In this document: piece after piece, positions 7,082-15,491 of the stretch | How positions within the stretch are numbered: position 1 is the stretch's first letter | Layout: each line of letters starts with the position of its first letter | NCBI GenBank assembly: GCA_025449115.1 | Contig: JAHLKC010000293.1 | Coordinates: forward strand, 1-18,994 | From: Chytridium lagenaria | Taxonomy: Eukaryota; Chytridiomycota; Chytridiomycetes; Chytridiales; Chytridiaceae | Direction of reading: 5' to 3' | DNA length: 18,994 nt | The notes under the pieces: model-generated | What the model was told of the DNA's origin: nothing | The model's input: only the letters and a program-made list of their open reading frames with translations | Database searches by the model: none | Translations under genes and position numbers: made by a program

Positions 7082-9792
7082 TTACAAAGTAAATTGAAGA
7101 GAAGCAATACTGGTGGAACGAGCTACAGAGAAAAGGGAGCGGAGGGCTAAGTTTTGGATGTTTTGGAGGGGAAGGATCTCAGTGGGGGATAGAGGGCGGA
7201 GGGCCAGGCCATATTCGACAAGGGGTCGTATAAACATTTTATAAAGAAGGAGGGAGAGAGAGGGACGCCAACCCCAAGCGTTCATACCCTTACTACGGAA
7301 AAAGTTGATAAGAAGAACTGCCTTTTTGACCCTCTTTTCCATCGAGGCTGCAATATCCACCCCCCTCGGCGTCATAACCATTCCAAGGAACACTGCCGAA
7401 TTCACCGGTGCGATAACCACCCCACCCATTGTAACTGTGTCAGCACCTCCCATCACCAAAGCTGATTTCGTCGGCGCATACTCAATGCCAACTTCTTGAC
7501 CCCATATATAACATTCCGCCGCCAGCCGTTGAAGTCCTTCCAGGGTAGTCGAGAGAATAGTCGTGTCATCGGCTAAAAAGAGGGAGTTAATGCGGCAGCC
7601 ACCACAAGAAATGGAAGGTACATTGGGGAGAGAGCGGAGGCGTGATGGGAGAGAGTTAATGAACCAAAGGAACAATGATGGAGCTAACCGTGTCCCCTGA
7701 AGAAGGCCACGGCGTACATGTATGGGAGGGGATTTGGATCCAAGTACAAGAAGGTAAGCAACATTATAGTCAAACAAACAGCGCAAGAGAGGAACGAGGG
7801 AAGAGTGAGTTTCAAGGTCAAATGCGGCGCCGGCCCAGGGAACACGAGGAAGTGCAGGAAATGTAGCAAATGAGGACCACAAAAGCCGTCTGTCCACCGT
7901 GTCATATGCAGCTTTTATGTCCAGATACATCGTCTTGATCCCCGGGTTGTGCTGGAGAATTTCATGCAGGTTAAACACTTGATCGAGGCATGAGCGTTGG
8001 GCACGGAACCCTCCTTGAGCAACGTCCAAAAACGGGAGGATCCTTTTGTCCAGAACAGGTCGGAGTACCGCTTCAAAGAGTTTACGAACCACGGAAATGA
8101 GCGAGATGGGACGATAATTGGCGATATCCCTATTGCTGCCCTTATTCTTGAACACCAATGCCACGTTTGCCACCAGCCACGATGATGGAACGCAGTTATA
8201 AATGACTATAAGGGTAAAAAGTGACTGGAGAGGACCCTTCACTTCAGGTATTGCTCTTGATAACATTTCACCGAAGATCTGATCCTCCCCAGTTGCCTTC
8301 CCTGAGGGGGTTGCGCGTAACACCGCTTCCATGACGTCTTCGGTAATCCATGGGGGGTCGGTGAGGACTTTTCGAGGAACTCTGGGATCCGAGGAGGTCA
8401 AAAAGGCGAGGTCAGGCAAAGCCGTACCCGTGGGGAGCGCTCCAAATGTTGACTGGAAGTGAGCGGCATATGTATCCAGACGACTAGGATCAAGAGCACA
8501 ATGGGAGCGTTGATGGCGAGCAAGTTGACACGATATGATCTTAGCAACGACGGTCGGTTTGGCCAAGAGGGCATCAGAGCCATTACGAAAAACGCGGGTT
8601 TTATGTAGGCGGACCGCTGCACGATAAAGACGGTTAGCTTCGGTACGGTATCTCCAACGTAAAGGTTTCAGCGGAAGAGGTGAGGTGAGGAAGTTATTAT
8701 GAGCATCCCGGGCAAGGTGTCGAAGTGCCGTGAGGTGAGGTGTATCAAAACCGTTGTGGGGGGAACCGCCTTTAAATTTGAAACGCCCAACCGAATCCTC
8801 TGCCGCCTTAATCAACCATGTCGTAACCGCTTCTGACGCCTCATCTATAAGCTGTTGACGAGTCTCCCAAGGAACCAACGTTGTAGCGATCCTCCTTGCT
8901 GCTGCTGTAACCTCCAACCCCCTTAACCGTGTCATTATCGTGTCTTTGCCCTGCCGTAGGCACCGCACAAAGTCCTCCAAGCCGTCGCCGGTGAGCTTGT
9001 GAATATTAATACGCGAGAATGTAGGTTTCCAGAATGCCGCCGGGAGAGTATTTCCAGTATTAAAAGGGAGTGGTCGCTCCCCATTGTAACATCCTCGTGC
9101 ACGATTAAATCCGGAGCTAGGTGTAGTGCGGAGGTGTTTAAAAACACGAGGTCCGTGATGCCATTTCCTGTTCTCGAGTGTGTTGTCCATTTCCCCCGTG
9201 AAGGCTCCAACCGCGTCCACTCTTCATCCTCCATCCAATTACGCATCCAGGTTCTCCTAGCGGCATCTCCCGTCACATTATTGTCTCCAGTAAGTACTCC
9301 CATCCTGGCGTTAAAATCCCCTATCACCAAAATCGGTGATGTTGGACATTGTGCCTGTATCCCCGCCAAAAACGCATCAAAACCCTCCAACATACTAGCC
9401 GCCTGAATTCCATCTCCACTCATCGGCGGTAAGTATCCAATGACAATAACTAAGATTCCTATCTTAACCGCCATCCACTTCCCTCCAGGGTCAACTCCCA
9501 ACACTTCGGTGCTAAGTTCCCGTTCCCCAGGTGCTACTAAAAGCACACCCCATTGTCCCTTCCTTCCAGTGGCGGTACCATCGACGTGACGGGGCCGAGC
9601 TGGGGCAGTGCCGTTAACTACCACCCGTCTGAGTGGGACCCCGTCGGTGGGTGAGAGCCATGTTTCGGCGATTGCCATGAGGTCGATATCTAATGAAACG
9701 CAGGTGTCAGTAAGCAAATCGGCTTTTCCACTTAGTCCTTGTGCATTCCAGAAACCCAGCCGCAAGATGTGTTGTTCATCGTCCTCAGACAT
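7082..9792 (-). pseudogene. LINE unit 3 ORF2: AP endonuclease and reverse transcriptase
   Basis: ORF2 starts at ATG 9792 (MSEDDEQHILRLGFWNAQGL). The endonuclease has the full motif set: GFWNAQGL, AETWLSP, GYLPPMSG, GDFNARMG, ITDLVFLN and GSDHSLL. One base is missing near 9035-9045; the frame then continues to 7082. RT motifs follow in order: SGKATGEDQIFGEML, then ALVFKNKGSNRDIANYRPIS, GGFRAQRSCLDQVFNLH, motif A YLDIKAAYDTV, motif B GLLQGTRLAPSLF, and the catalytic FLADD at 7579-7565, all intact. The thumb part VEYGLALRPLSP is also present. It ends at a premature stop at 7082 caused by another one-base shift. The domain order fits the APE-type LINE clades (Jockey/CR1/Tad/L1 type); the clade cannot be set by eye. 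Confidence 0.92.
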
Positions 9793-10725
9793 TAATGGAG
9801 TTGTTGGCAACGGCATTAAGGTCGGTATCCATCAATTCGTCGTCATTACTTTCAAGAGATTGAAATCGGTTGGAGGAGGCTGAAATGGCCGTGGGTGTAT
9901 CTTCGGCAACCCTCTTCTTCAGTATGCTGCGGGGTACAGCATATTGACGTTCTCGTTCGGCGACAGGAGTTGATATACCGAAGACTCTGATGGCGTCGCG
10001 TTGGGCTCTCTCATCGGTAAAAACTTTTGCTTGTGCTTGGATGGCTAACACCATATCTTCCTCGAGTCCCTCAGTGCACGCTAGTTTAATTTGTTGGCCG
10101 CCCCGTGCATACAGCCCACCCAGGCGCTTAATGCAGCTTTTTCCGGCCTTCCTTTTCACGTTCCTCTTTGGATTTGCTGCTGGATACTACGAGTTCTGGT
10201 ACCTCCAGAGGGTTGAAGTTGGGTAGAAACACGCCTTTGTTGGTAAGCCGGGTTTGAATGAAGTCGGCCTTAGAGGAGTCACACAGGAGATGAACGACGG
10301 ATTTTCCAATGAAGGACATATCAAGCACACCGGATTCAATCCCCAAGGTGAGAAGGGCGTTACGAATAATGGTGTATCTGAGAGGACCAGGTTCGGCAAA
10401 TCCTCTCATATACAAGTTGGTGATACCAGGGATGGTGCTTCGAGGATAGGTACTGCGAAAAACGATACGTGCGGCGTGCTCTGGAGTGGCATCACCTCGG
10501 GCAACATGGCGAGCGGCGGCGGCAAAGCTTACAGGTCCAGATGGTTGACGGGGTTTGTTGACATCGAAATTTTCAGAAAAGGTCTTAGGGACCGGTCGAC
10601 GGGATCCAGGTAAGAGCGGCGGGAAGGTAGAAAGGCCAGCTTCCTTCATTGCAACCATAAGTTCGGCGACAACGGTTTTGTAAGGTCAGCTTTGAAGGAA
10701 GCAAGCTTAGTGGACGACAAGGATT
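9785..10725 (-). pseudogene. LINE unit 3 ORF1 C-terminal domain, frameshifted
   Basis: Segments 10658-10128 and 10159-9785 continue ORF1. They hold the conserved C-terminal domain: SFAAAARHVARGDATPEHAA, then RNALLTLGIESGVLDMSFIG, NKGVFLPNFNPLEVPEL and the basic helix KRLGGLYARGGQQIK. Breaks relative to unit 1 are one missing base near 10732, one in an A-run near 10678 (ACAAAACC), and one extra A in an A-run near 10137. The ORF ends with AAT GTC TGA at 9787-9785, overlapping the ORF2 ATG at 9792. The function is probably RNA binding in the retrotransposon RNP; the fold is not recognised by me. Confidence 0.78.
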
Positions 10726-11880
10726 CTAACACTCCCCTTCTTCCGCTTCTTTGTCGATGTCGGTAACGCTGGGTGTGGTATGGTTATGGTGGCGAGTAGT
10801 TACAACGGGAGGAGCAGGAGGTTGGCGGGTAAGGCGGTTTATTTCAGCGTCTTTAGCCTCGAGGCGTTGTTGCAGGCGAGCATTGTCAGCACGGAGTCCC
10901 TGAATTTCGTCCATGAGGCTATCGAACCGGGTGTTCATGCGGGCCATCTGTTCAAGAAGAGCGGCCTGGTCATACTGGGACGTTGGGGCGATGAATGAAG
11001 ATGACGAGGAACCTGTTTTTTTGAAGGACGAAGACATTGTGTCTACAGTGTCTATGTTAGTATGGTTTGTCAAGAAATCACGTGACCGGTGATAAGAAAA
11101 TGCAGAAAGACGGCTTTGCGATGAAGTGATGTGGCCGGTGTGGAGTGTGCTGGGGTGGGAGGTGGGTTGAGGGGCGGCTGGTGTTGACGACAGGGGAAGG
11201 TTGATGGTAGGTGGAGGTGTTTGGAAGGTGTCTATGGGTGGAGAGGGTGCAGAGGTACCGTCGAGTGGTGATGGAATGATAGGAGATGGAGAAGGTGAGA
11301 AATGGGATAGGATGGATTGGGAGGAAGATGAGCCGATGGAGTTTTTGGTGGGTGCCGGGGATGTGGAAGGACGTTTTTTTGGTTGACGCAAAGCGGCGGA
11401 TTCAGAGCGGGAGAGGACGTCAAGCTGTTGGTGAGCCTCTGCGATTTGGTGGCCAATATCCAGATAGTCGGAGTCCTGTTGCTTCAAAAGGATATTGACG
11501 AGGCGTCCAGAATGTCCGCAGGGAGAGCCGGTGGAGCTTCCGTCACAGCGAATGGAAAAGCGGCGGGTTCCAGTGGCCGAGGGACTACCAGATGGACCTT
11601 TATTAGTCCACTTGACACCAGATTGGCAACAAATAGGGCAGATCAGCCGTTCCTTGTCTAAATGCTTCCAGCTTTCTCGCTCAAGAAGCTGGAGACGTTG
11701 AGCTGCGCTTAGAGGAGGTTTAAGTGAGGTGTCAGATAGCTGGATGGGGCGATGGGTGTTTGGGTCTTCGACGATGGTTTGGTTTTCTGATCTTTTGGCA
11801 CTTTGGATGTTTTTTGTGCAAAGAGATTTTTTTTCCCTAACCCTAAGATTCTGCAAGGCAGATATACGCATAAACAACAT
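10726..11880 (-). CDS. LINE unit 3 ORF1 protein, N-terminal two thirds
   Basis: Open frame of 384 codons. The ATG at 11880 lies in DNA upstream of the telomere-type head, and the frame crosses the motif as NLRVRE, so the natural start is uncertain. It contains the zinc ribbon CPIC...C...C with KWTNKGPSGS, the helix DYLDIGHQIAEAHQQL, a Pro/Ser-rich linker with QSRLSAFSY, and a coiled coil (MARMNTRFDSLMDEIQGL onward). The run of eight A after the telomere-type motif probably carries an indel: a different frame (12005-11709) matches the unit 1 N-terminus better (FAQKTSKVPKDQKTK). The frame stops at 10726 where one base is missing relative to unit 1, within the conserved stretch corresponding to EDGEVLEDLS. 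Confidence 0.8.
   Translation of the reverse strand: MLFMRISALQNLRVREKKSLCTKNIQSAKRSENQTIVEDPNTHRPIQLSDTSLKPPLSAAQRLQLLERESWKHLDKERLICPICCQSGVKWTNKGPSGSPSATGTRRFSIRCDGSSTGSPCGHSGRLVNILLKQQDSDYLDIGHQIAEAHQQLDVLSRSESAALRQPKKRPSTSPAPTKNSIGSSSSQSILSHFSPSPSPIIPSPLDGTSAPSPPIDTFQTPPPTINLPLSSTPAAPQPTSHPSTLHTGHITSSQSRLSAFSYHRSRDFLTNHTNIDTVDTMSSSFKKTGSSSSSFIAPTSQYDQAALLEQMARMNTRFDSLMDEIQGLRADNARLQQRLEAKDAEINRLTRQPPAPPVVTTRHHNHTTPSVTDIDKEAEEGEC
11835..11846 (-). repeat. Two telomere-type repeats at the head of LINE unit 3
   Basis: (TTAGGG)2 on the sense strand, followed by a run of A. Unlike the other two heads, it is not preceded by the LINE 3' tail; the flank is unrelated, which marks the right end of the LINE row. 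Confidence 0.9.
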
Positions 11881-11984
11881 CCCATACAGAGTATGGATAT
11901 CAGTATTGGCAGCATCACTAAAGGTTCCCTGATTAAAGTTTTGTTGTCAAGTTGATGAAATATGTTAGGGTGAAGCAAGCCTAA

Positions 11985-12030
11985 CTCAGGAAGGAAACTT
12001 GTCAAAAGTCAGGAAGGAAACGTGTCAAAA
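11985..12030. repeat. 23-bp tandem duplication
   Basis: Two adjacent 23-bp copies at 11985-12007 and 12008-12030 differ at two positions: core TCAGGAAGGAAAC, then T or G, then TGTCAAAA. It lies between the LINE row and the helicase relic. Function unknown. Confidence 0.75.
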
Positions 12031-12049
12031 TGTTTTCAAGCTACAAAAT

Positions 12050-13200
12050 ATAATGAATTCTACATTAAAGTACGTGGGTAAAATGTCAAGGGCCTGGGGC
12101 TCAGTCTTCATACCCACACTCCATGCATATCTGAGACCAAACCTATATAGATGAGTACTCGATGCTTTGCTGGAGATGCTCGGAATGATCATATGCCCGT
12201 CTTCGTGAAGCAACAGGTCGCAAAAATGAATTTTTTGGCAGAATGGCGGTGATTATGGTTGGAGACCTTGGCCAGCTTGACCGGTCATGCAGTCTCCGGT
12301 TTACAAATCTGCTCCGCCAAGAAAGCCATTAGCCATACGAGGTAAGGCTGCCTACGACATGTTTCAGAGGTCTATTTGACTTGAGCAACGCATTGTCAAG
12401 CTCATGTGGCCAACGACCCAAAGCAAGAGATTTTTTGGGAGATGCTTTATAGCCTTCGCGAAGGAATATTCACTGAAGAGCAATGGTGGTTCTTATGACA
12501 CAAACTCCAGGTAATTTGACAGCGGCTGGACAACATCTTGAATGTGACTTTGGTAATGCAGTGCGAATCTACACGCCAATTCCAAGGTTGATCAACATAG
12601 GTCAGCTGCCTATGTAAGCTCAACAGACCATCGCTCGTATTGTTGCAATTAACGATTCGGTCAATATTACTGCGGAAGGTTTAACGGTTTGGAAACGTTC
12701 TCTACTTCGTGTTTGGTGCGCGGGTTCCCTCACCAGCACATACCAGAAGCAGGCTCACCAACGAGCGCTTGGTTAGTGCGGGACTTGGTTTACATAGCTA
12801 TGGTGATGCCATGCTTCATTTATTGTGGTGGAATTGGCATGTACGTGTCTAGTTTTTGGGGATGCTGATAAGATAAATTGGATACCTATCGGAGCCATTA
12901 CTGCGGACTCGGACGACTACAAGTGCCATGGAACGCAATTACCGCTATAGCTTGCCTACGCGATGACAATTTATAAGTCGCAAGGGCAGACATTGTCCAA
13001 GGCTGTTGTTGATATCGGTGACGTTGTTGAGAAGATGATGGTATTCATTTGTAGCGTTTTCTCGAGTCAAGCATTATCATGATGTTTGTGTTTAACCATT
13101 TGCTTATGACCGCATCCAGAGGTTAAGAGGACATCAACTTTTACATGATCGTATACGTGAAGATATCCGACTTGATACCCTTTATGTTTTGGTCACGCTA
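12050..13200 (+). pseudogene. Decayed Pif1/Helitron-type DNA helicase
   Basis: Motifs of the Pif1-like superfamily 1 helicases appear in order across shifting plus-strand frames. They are TLHAYL (near 12120), Walker B YIDEYSML followed by RLREATGR (12146-12220), VIMVGDLGQL then PPV in the next frame (12250-12285), YDMFQRSI and LEQRIVKLM (12355-12405), and EIFWEMLYSLREGIFTEEQW (12430-12485). Then come ARIVAINDSVN (12625-12670), FIVVELACTCLVFGDADKIN (12817-12880), LAYAMTIYKSQGQTL (12951-12995), and VAFSRVKHYHDVCV with FAYDRIQRLRGHQLLHDRI (13049-13160). Walker A is not visible. In-frame TGA, TAG and TAA codons and several indels make it a dead copy. Such helicases occur in Helitrons and as expanded Pif1 families in fungi. 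No Rep domain or Helitron termini are visible, so the source is open. Confidence 0.8.
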
Positions 13201-13660
13201 ACTCACATGTTTGAACCCCCATAGCGCAGAGTGCGCTTAGGTTACCTTATATATATTCATCTTTTTTCTTTTTTCCCTTTCATCTATTTGTCTATTCATA
13301 TTTTCGGAGCCTGCCGACTTTTCTGCTCCACCGCGGTGATGTCCGCAGATGTCCTTTTGCCTGGTTGCCTGGGTGGTCATTCTGCCTGCATGGATCTTAC
13401 CTGTGAGTCTCCATTGAGTCGCCCTACTTTTATGCCAGGGGAAGCTGTTCCTCAAACATCAGGCCCATTGTGATGCTTTTCATTTTACTTTTATTACTTT
13501 TGGCCACCTTGGTGTTTCTGCTACTTTTCCTTCTGAAACACCTTGAATGCCTTCCTTCCTGCATGAAACAAGTCCGAAACCCTGTAGCTGATCAACGCCT
13601 AGTGTTCTGATAACTCTAGGTGTTCAGCCTTGCGATTCAGCTGGGGGTCAAAAACTCTTT

Positions 13661-13760
13661 TTTCTCAACAAATAAAGGAGCTACAAAAAAAAATTCCCTT
13701 TGACTGAAAGGATGCAATTTTTCTCAACAAATAAAAGTTTTAACAAAAATTCCCTTGAAT
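13661..13760. repeat. Two-copy imperfect tandem repeat, about 59 bp
   Basis: TTTCTCAACAAATAAA occurs at 13661-13676 and 13720-13735. Each copy is followed by a variable A-rich part, then AATTCCCTT and TGAAA. The spacing between copies is 59 bp. Noncoding and AT-rich. Confidence 0.7.
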
Positions 13761-13960
13761 GAAAATATGTGCATTAGGCCTCAAAAACACTTTCTCAAAA
13801 TACCAGGATCCTACCTCAAACGTTGCACAAAACAGTACCTGAATAACCCCCAACCTTTTATCAACACAAGATTATCAGTGACCTTGAATTTTTTGGCACA
13901 TTTTTAGCCTTCTTGTGCACTTGACCAGTTGTAATCTAGGTGGACGTGAAATGTAAATTT

Positions 13961-14052
13961 AAAGGGGAACGTTAAAAAAAATTAATTTAACCGGGAACGT
14001 TAAAAAAAAATTAAATTTAACGGGGAACGTTAAAAAAAAATCAAATGTAACA
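13961..14052. repeat. Three-copy tandem repeat, 28-30 bp
   Basis: The core GGGAACGTTAAAAAAA starts at 13965, 13993 and 14023, each followed by an AT-rich spacer of the type TTAAATTTAAC. The copies differ mainly in the length of the A-run. Confidence 0.8.
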
Positions 14053-14436
14053 ACTAATTCCTGAGTACAGAATATCTGCTTTAAATTTCTAGGTAGTATT
14101 GCAAATTTTAAGGGTCTCAATAAATTTACAATACTTTTGTGAGGTTTTGAAGTCAATTTAAATGATGTATCAAGCAAATGGTATGTCCAGACGCCCCCCT
14201 CCCCCGACTGCCATATTAGCCACACCGATCGGCTTTGGACAGAGAATCTGTTTTTGGCCAAGTTAGTAGATCACTTACTAAAATTACTTTACACAAAATA
14301 GTTGTTCTAAATGGTAACTGTGTAATATAAGTTTGGATAATATTTATTTATTCATTATTGATGGAAAAACGATTTAAAAATTATTACTGTCAAAGGAAGA
14401 TGTTGAAGCAAATATCAATTTAAAAAAAGGGGGTTA

Positions 14437-14829
14437 AACTGAGGATTGAACTTGCGCCGTTTCCTTGCACAAATAAAAGGTATGGGTGTAACATGTTGGA
14501 ATTGAACCTGTGCCGTTCCTTTCATAAATATAAGGTATGGATGTAAGAAGTGGGAATTGAACCTATGCCTTTTCCTTTGACAAATATTAGTTAAGGATGG
14601 AATAAGTGGGAATTGAACCCCAACCATTGATTCAAAGACCAAGTGGGAATTGAACCTGTGCCTTTTTCCTTTGACAAATATTAGTTAAGGATGGACAAAG
14701 CGGGAATTGAACCCACACCACTTCATTCAAAGACCAAGTGGGAATTGAACCTGTGCCTTTTCCTTTGACAAATACTTGCTAAGGGTGGAAAAAGTGGGAA
14801 TTGAACCCACACCATTTCCTTCCAAGACC
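14437..14829 (-). repeat. tRNA-derived tandem array with eight B-box motifs
   Basis: On the minus strand GTTCAATTC (once GTTCAATCC) occurs eight times, at plus coordinates 14443-14451, 14499-14507, 14554-14562, 14610-14618, 14647-14655, 14704-14712, 14742-14750 and 14798-14806. Each fits the Pol III B-box consensus GWTCRANNC, the T-arm of tRNAs. Spacings are 56, 55, 56, 37, 57, 38 and 56 bp. Three larger units of 93, 95 and 94 bp (14548-14640, 14641-14735, 14736-14829) each hold two motifs and end in AAGACC. Several motifs form a T-stem/loop, for example GTGGG-TTCAATT-CCCAC at 14810-14794. The array looks tRNA-derived (SINE-like or duplicated tRNA fragments); the units are not complete tRNAs. 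Confidence 0.75.
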
Positions 14830-14866
14830 AAAAAAGGCGGCGCCTTCCCAATTTGACCATGGCTTT
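14787..14866 (-). other. tRNA-like pseudogene with A box and B box
   Basis: The right-hand end of the array is extended by an A-box-like TGGTCAAATTGG (14859-14848), so this part resembles a whole tRNA. The D-arm is partly paired, the middle region contains TTTTTT, the T-arm is perfect (14810-14794), and TTTTT follows directly (14793-14789) as a possible Pol III stop. The putative acceptor strands, AAAGCCA and TTTTTCC, do not pair, and the anticodon stem is poor. It is therefore called a pseudogene or SINE head, not a working tRNA. Confidence 0.5.
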
Positions 14867-14883
14867 AATATGTTAATTATTTT

Positions 14884-15428
14884 TGTGACGGAAAATCCGT
14901 ACGTTCGGGATATTCGTTGTATTACCGACATTTCTCTTCTTGTACGACCGACATTTCTCCAAAAATCCGACCTTTAGAACCCCTGTATTACTTTACTTTT
15001 CCTTACATTTCCCTTTTTCGGCTATCTTTTATCTTTCCTTTCTTTCCTTTTACAACTCTATTTCACGTTTGTTTTCTTCTTTCTTACTTTGGCTATTATG
15101 ATGAAGACGTATACAAGGTTATAAAACCTCTTTTATCAGTCTTCTGAATAGTCCGTCCTATCTTTCCTTTTCTTTTCCATGACTACTTTCTTCCTTTCCT
15201 TAAGACTTTTACGAGAACTTTATTGTTTTTCTTTCCTTTTATCATGTTTTCTTTTTCCACGAAATTCTCCGATTAGAAACCTTCTTTTACGATTCTCTCG
15301 CCTATAAAAGGCTACCTTTATTTCATGTAATTTCGACATCTTGCTTTGAATACAACTTCTTTACAAAAACTCCCTTCGCTCAAAAAGCTCTCTTGACTTC
15401 TCGCCCTCGCTAGGCTCATTCTCTCACA
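14884..15428 (+). repeat. 5' LTR of the Ty3/gypsy element
   Basis: The boundary is inferred from the inverted termini TGTGA (14884-14888) and TCACA (15424-15428), with a tRNA-type primer site 2 nt after the end. The length would be 545 bp. The interior is T/C-rich, has two copies of ACCGACATTTCTC near 14926-14960, a short inverted repeat ACGGA...TCCGT at 14888-14900, and a TATA box near 15303. The 3' LTR is outside the window, so this cannot be confirmed by comparison here. Confidence 0.65.
15303..15309 (+). promoter_or_regulatory. TATA box in the 5' LTR
   Basis: TATAAAA followed by GG lies about 125 nt before the LTR end and 190 nt before the gag ATG, the usual place for the U3 promoter. 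Transcription would be expected to start about 30 nt downstream. Confidence 0.6.
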
Positions 15429-15430
15429 TT

Positions 15431-15440
15431 TGGTAGCACT
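15431..15440 (+). promoter_or_regulatory. Primer binding site, probably initiator tRNA-Met
   Basis: TGGTAGCACT starts 2 nt after the inferred LTR end. TGGTAGC is the complement of the GCTACCA 3' end of initiator methionine tRNA, a common primer for Ty3/gypsy elements. Only the first seven or eight bases fit, so the primer identity is tentative. Confidence 0.6.
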
Positions 15441-15491
15441 TCCTTCTTTCTTCCTCCCTCTCCTTTCTTCCCCACCTTTCACCTCCTTGCT

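Larger units (their letters stand above)
5791..11846 (-). mobile_element. LINE unit 3: full-length non-LTR retrotransposon
   Basis: About 6.06 kb on the minus strand from (TTAGGG)2 at 11846-11835 to the tail ending at 5791. Order: ORF1 (about 11830-9785), ORF2 (9792-6201) with endonuclease, reverse transcriptase and a C-terminal Cys/His motif, then a pyrimidine-rich 3' UTR of about 410 nt. Sequence upstream of 11846 is unrelated to the tails that precede units 1 and 2, so this is the first unit of the row. No target-site duplication can be assigned. Confidence 0.9.
13237..14436. other. AT-rich DNA without a recognisable gene
   Basis: About 1.2 kb of low-GC sequence. Short open frames here (for example 13231-13473 + and 14261-13959 -) have no recognisable motif and biased composition, so they are not called. 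It contains an imperfect hairpin, AACGCCTAG (13594-13602) against CTAGGTGTT (13616-13624), and two small tandem repeats listed separately. No RNA gene, promoter or transposon end can be supported. Confidence 0.6.

Noticed and set aside
11709..12005. Separate 98-codon gene
   Set aside because: Its second half matches the ORF1 N-terminus of LINE unit 1, so it is the alternative frame of unit 3 ORF1 around an indel in the A-run; the first half is flank.
13224..13236. Helitron 3' terminal hairpin (GCGCA-GAG-TGCGC) after the helicase relic
   Set aside because: The stem is only 5 bp, and no CTRR terminus followed by T lies at the expected distance; TTAGG follows instead.
13231..13473. 80-codon open frame with a hydrophobic start, possibly a small secreted protein
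   Set aside because: It has no homology I recognise, lies directly after a pseudogene in AT-rich DNA, and has no supporting promoter or intron signals.
14437..14829. CRISPR-like array of regularly spaced repeats
   Set aside because: The spacers are themselves repeated, the spacing alternates between 37 and 56 bp, the repeats are T-arm/B-box motifs, and the context is eukaryotic with no cas genes.
14787..14866. Functional tRNA gene
   Set aside because: The acceptor strands do not pair and the anticodon stem is poor; only the T-arm, an A-box-like stretch and a T-run are convincing.
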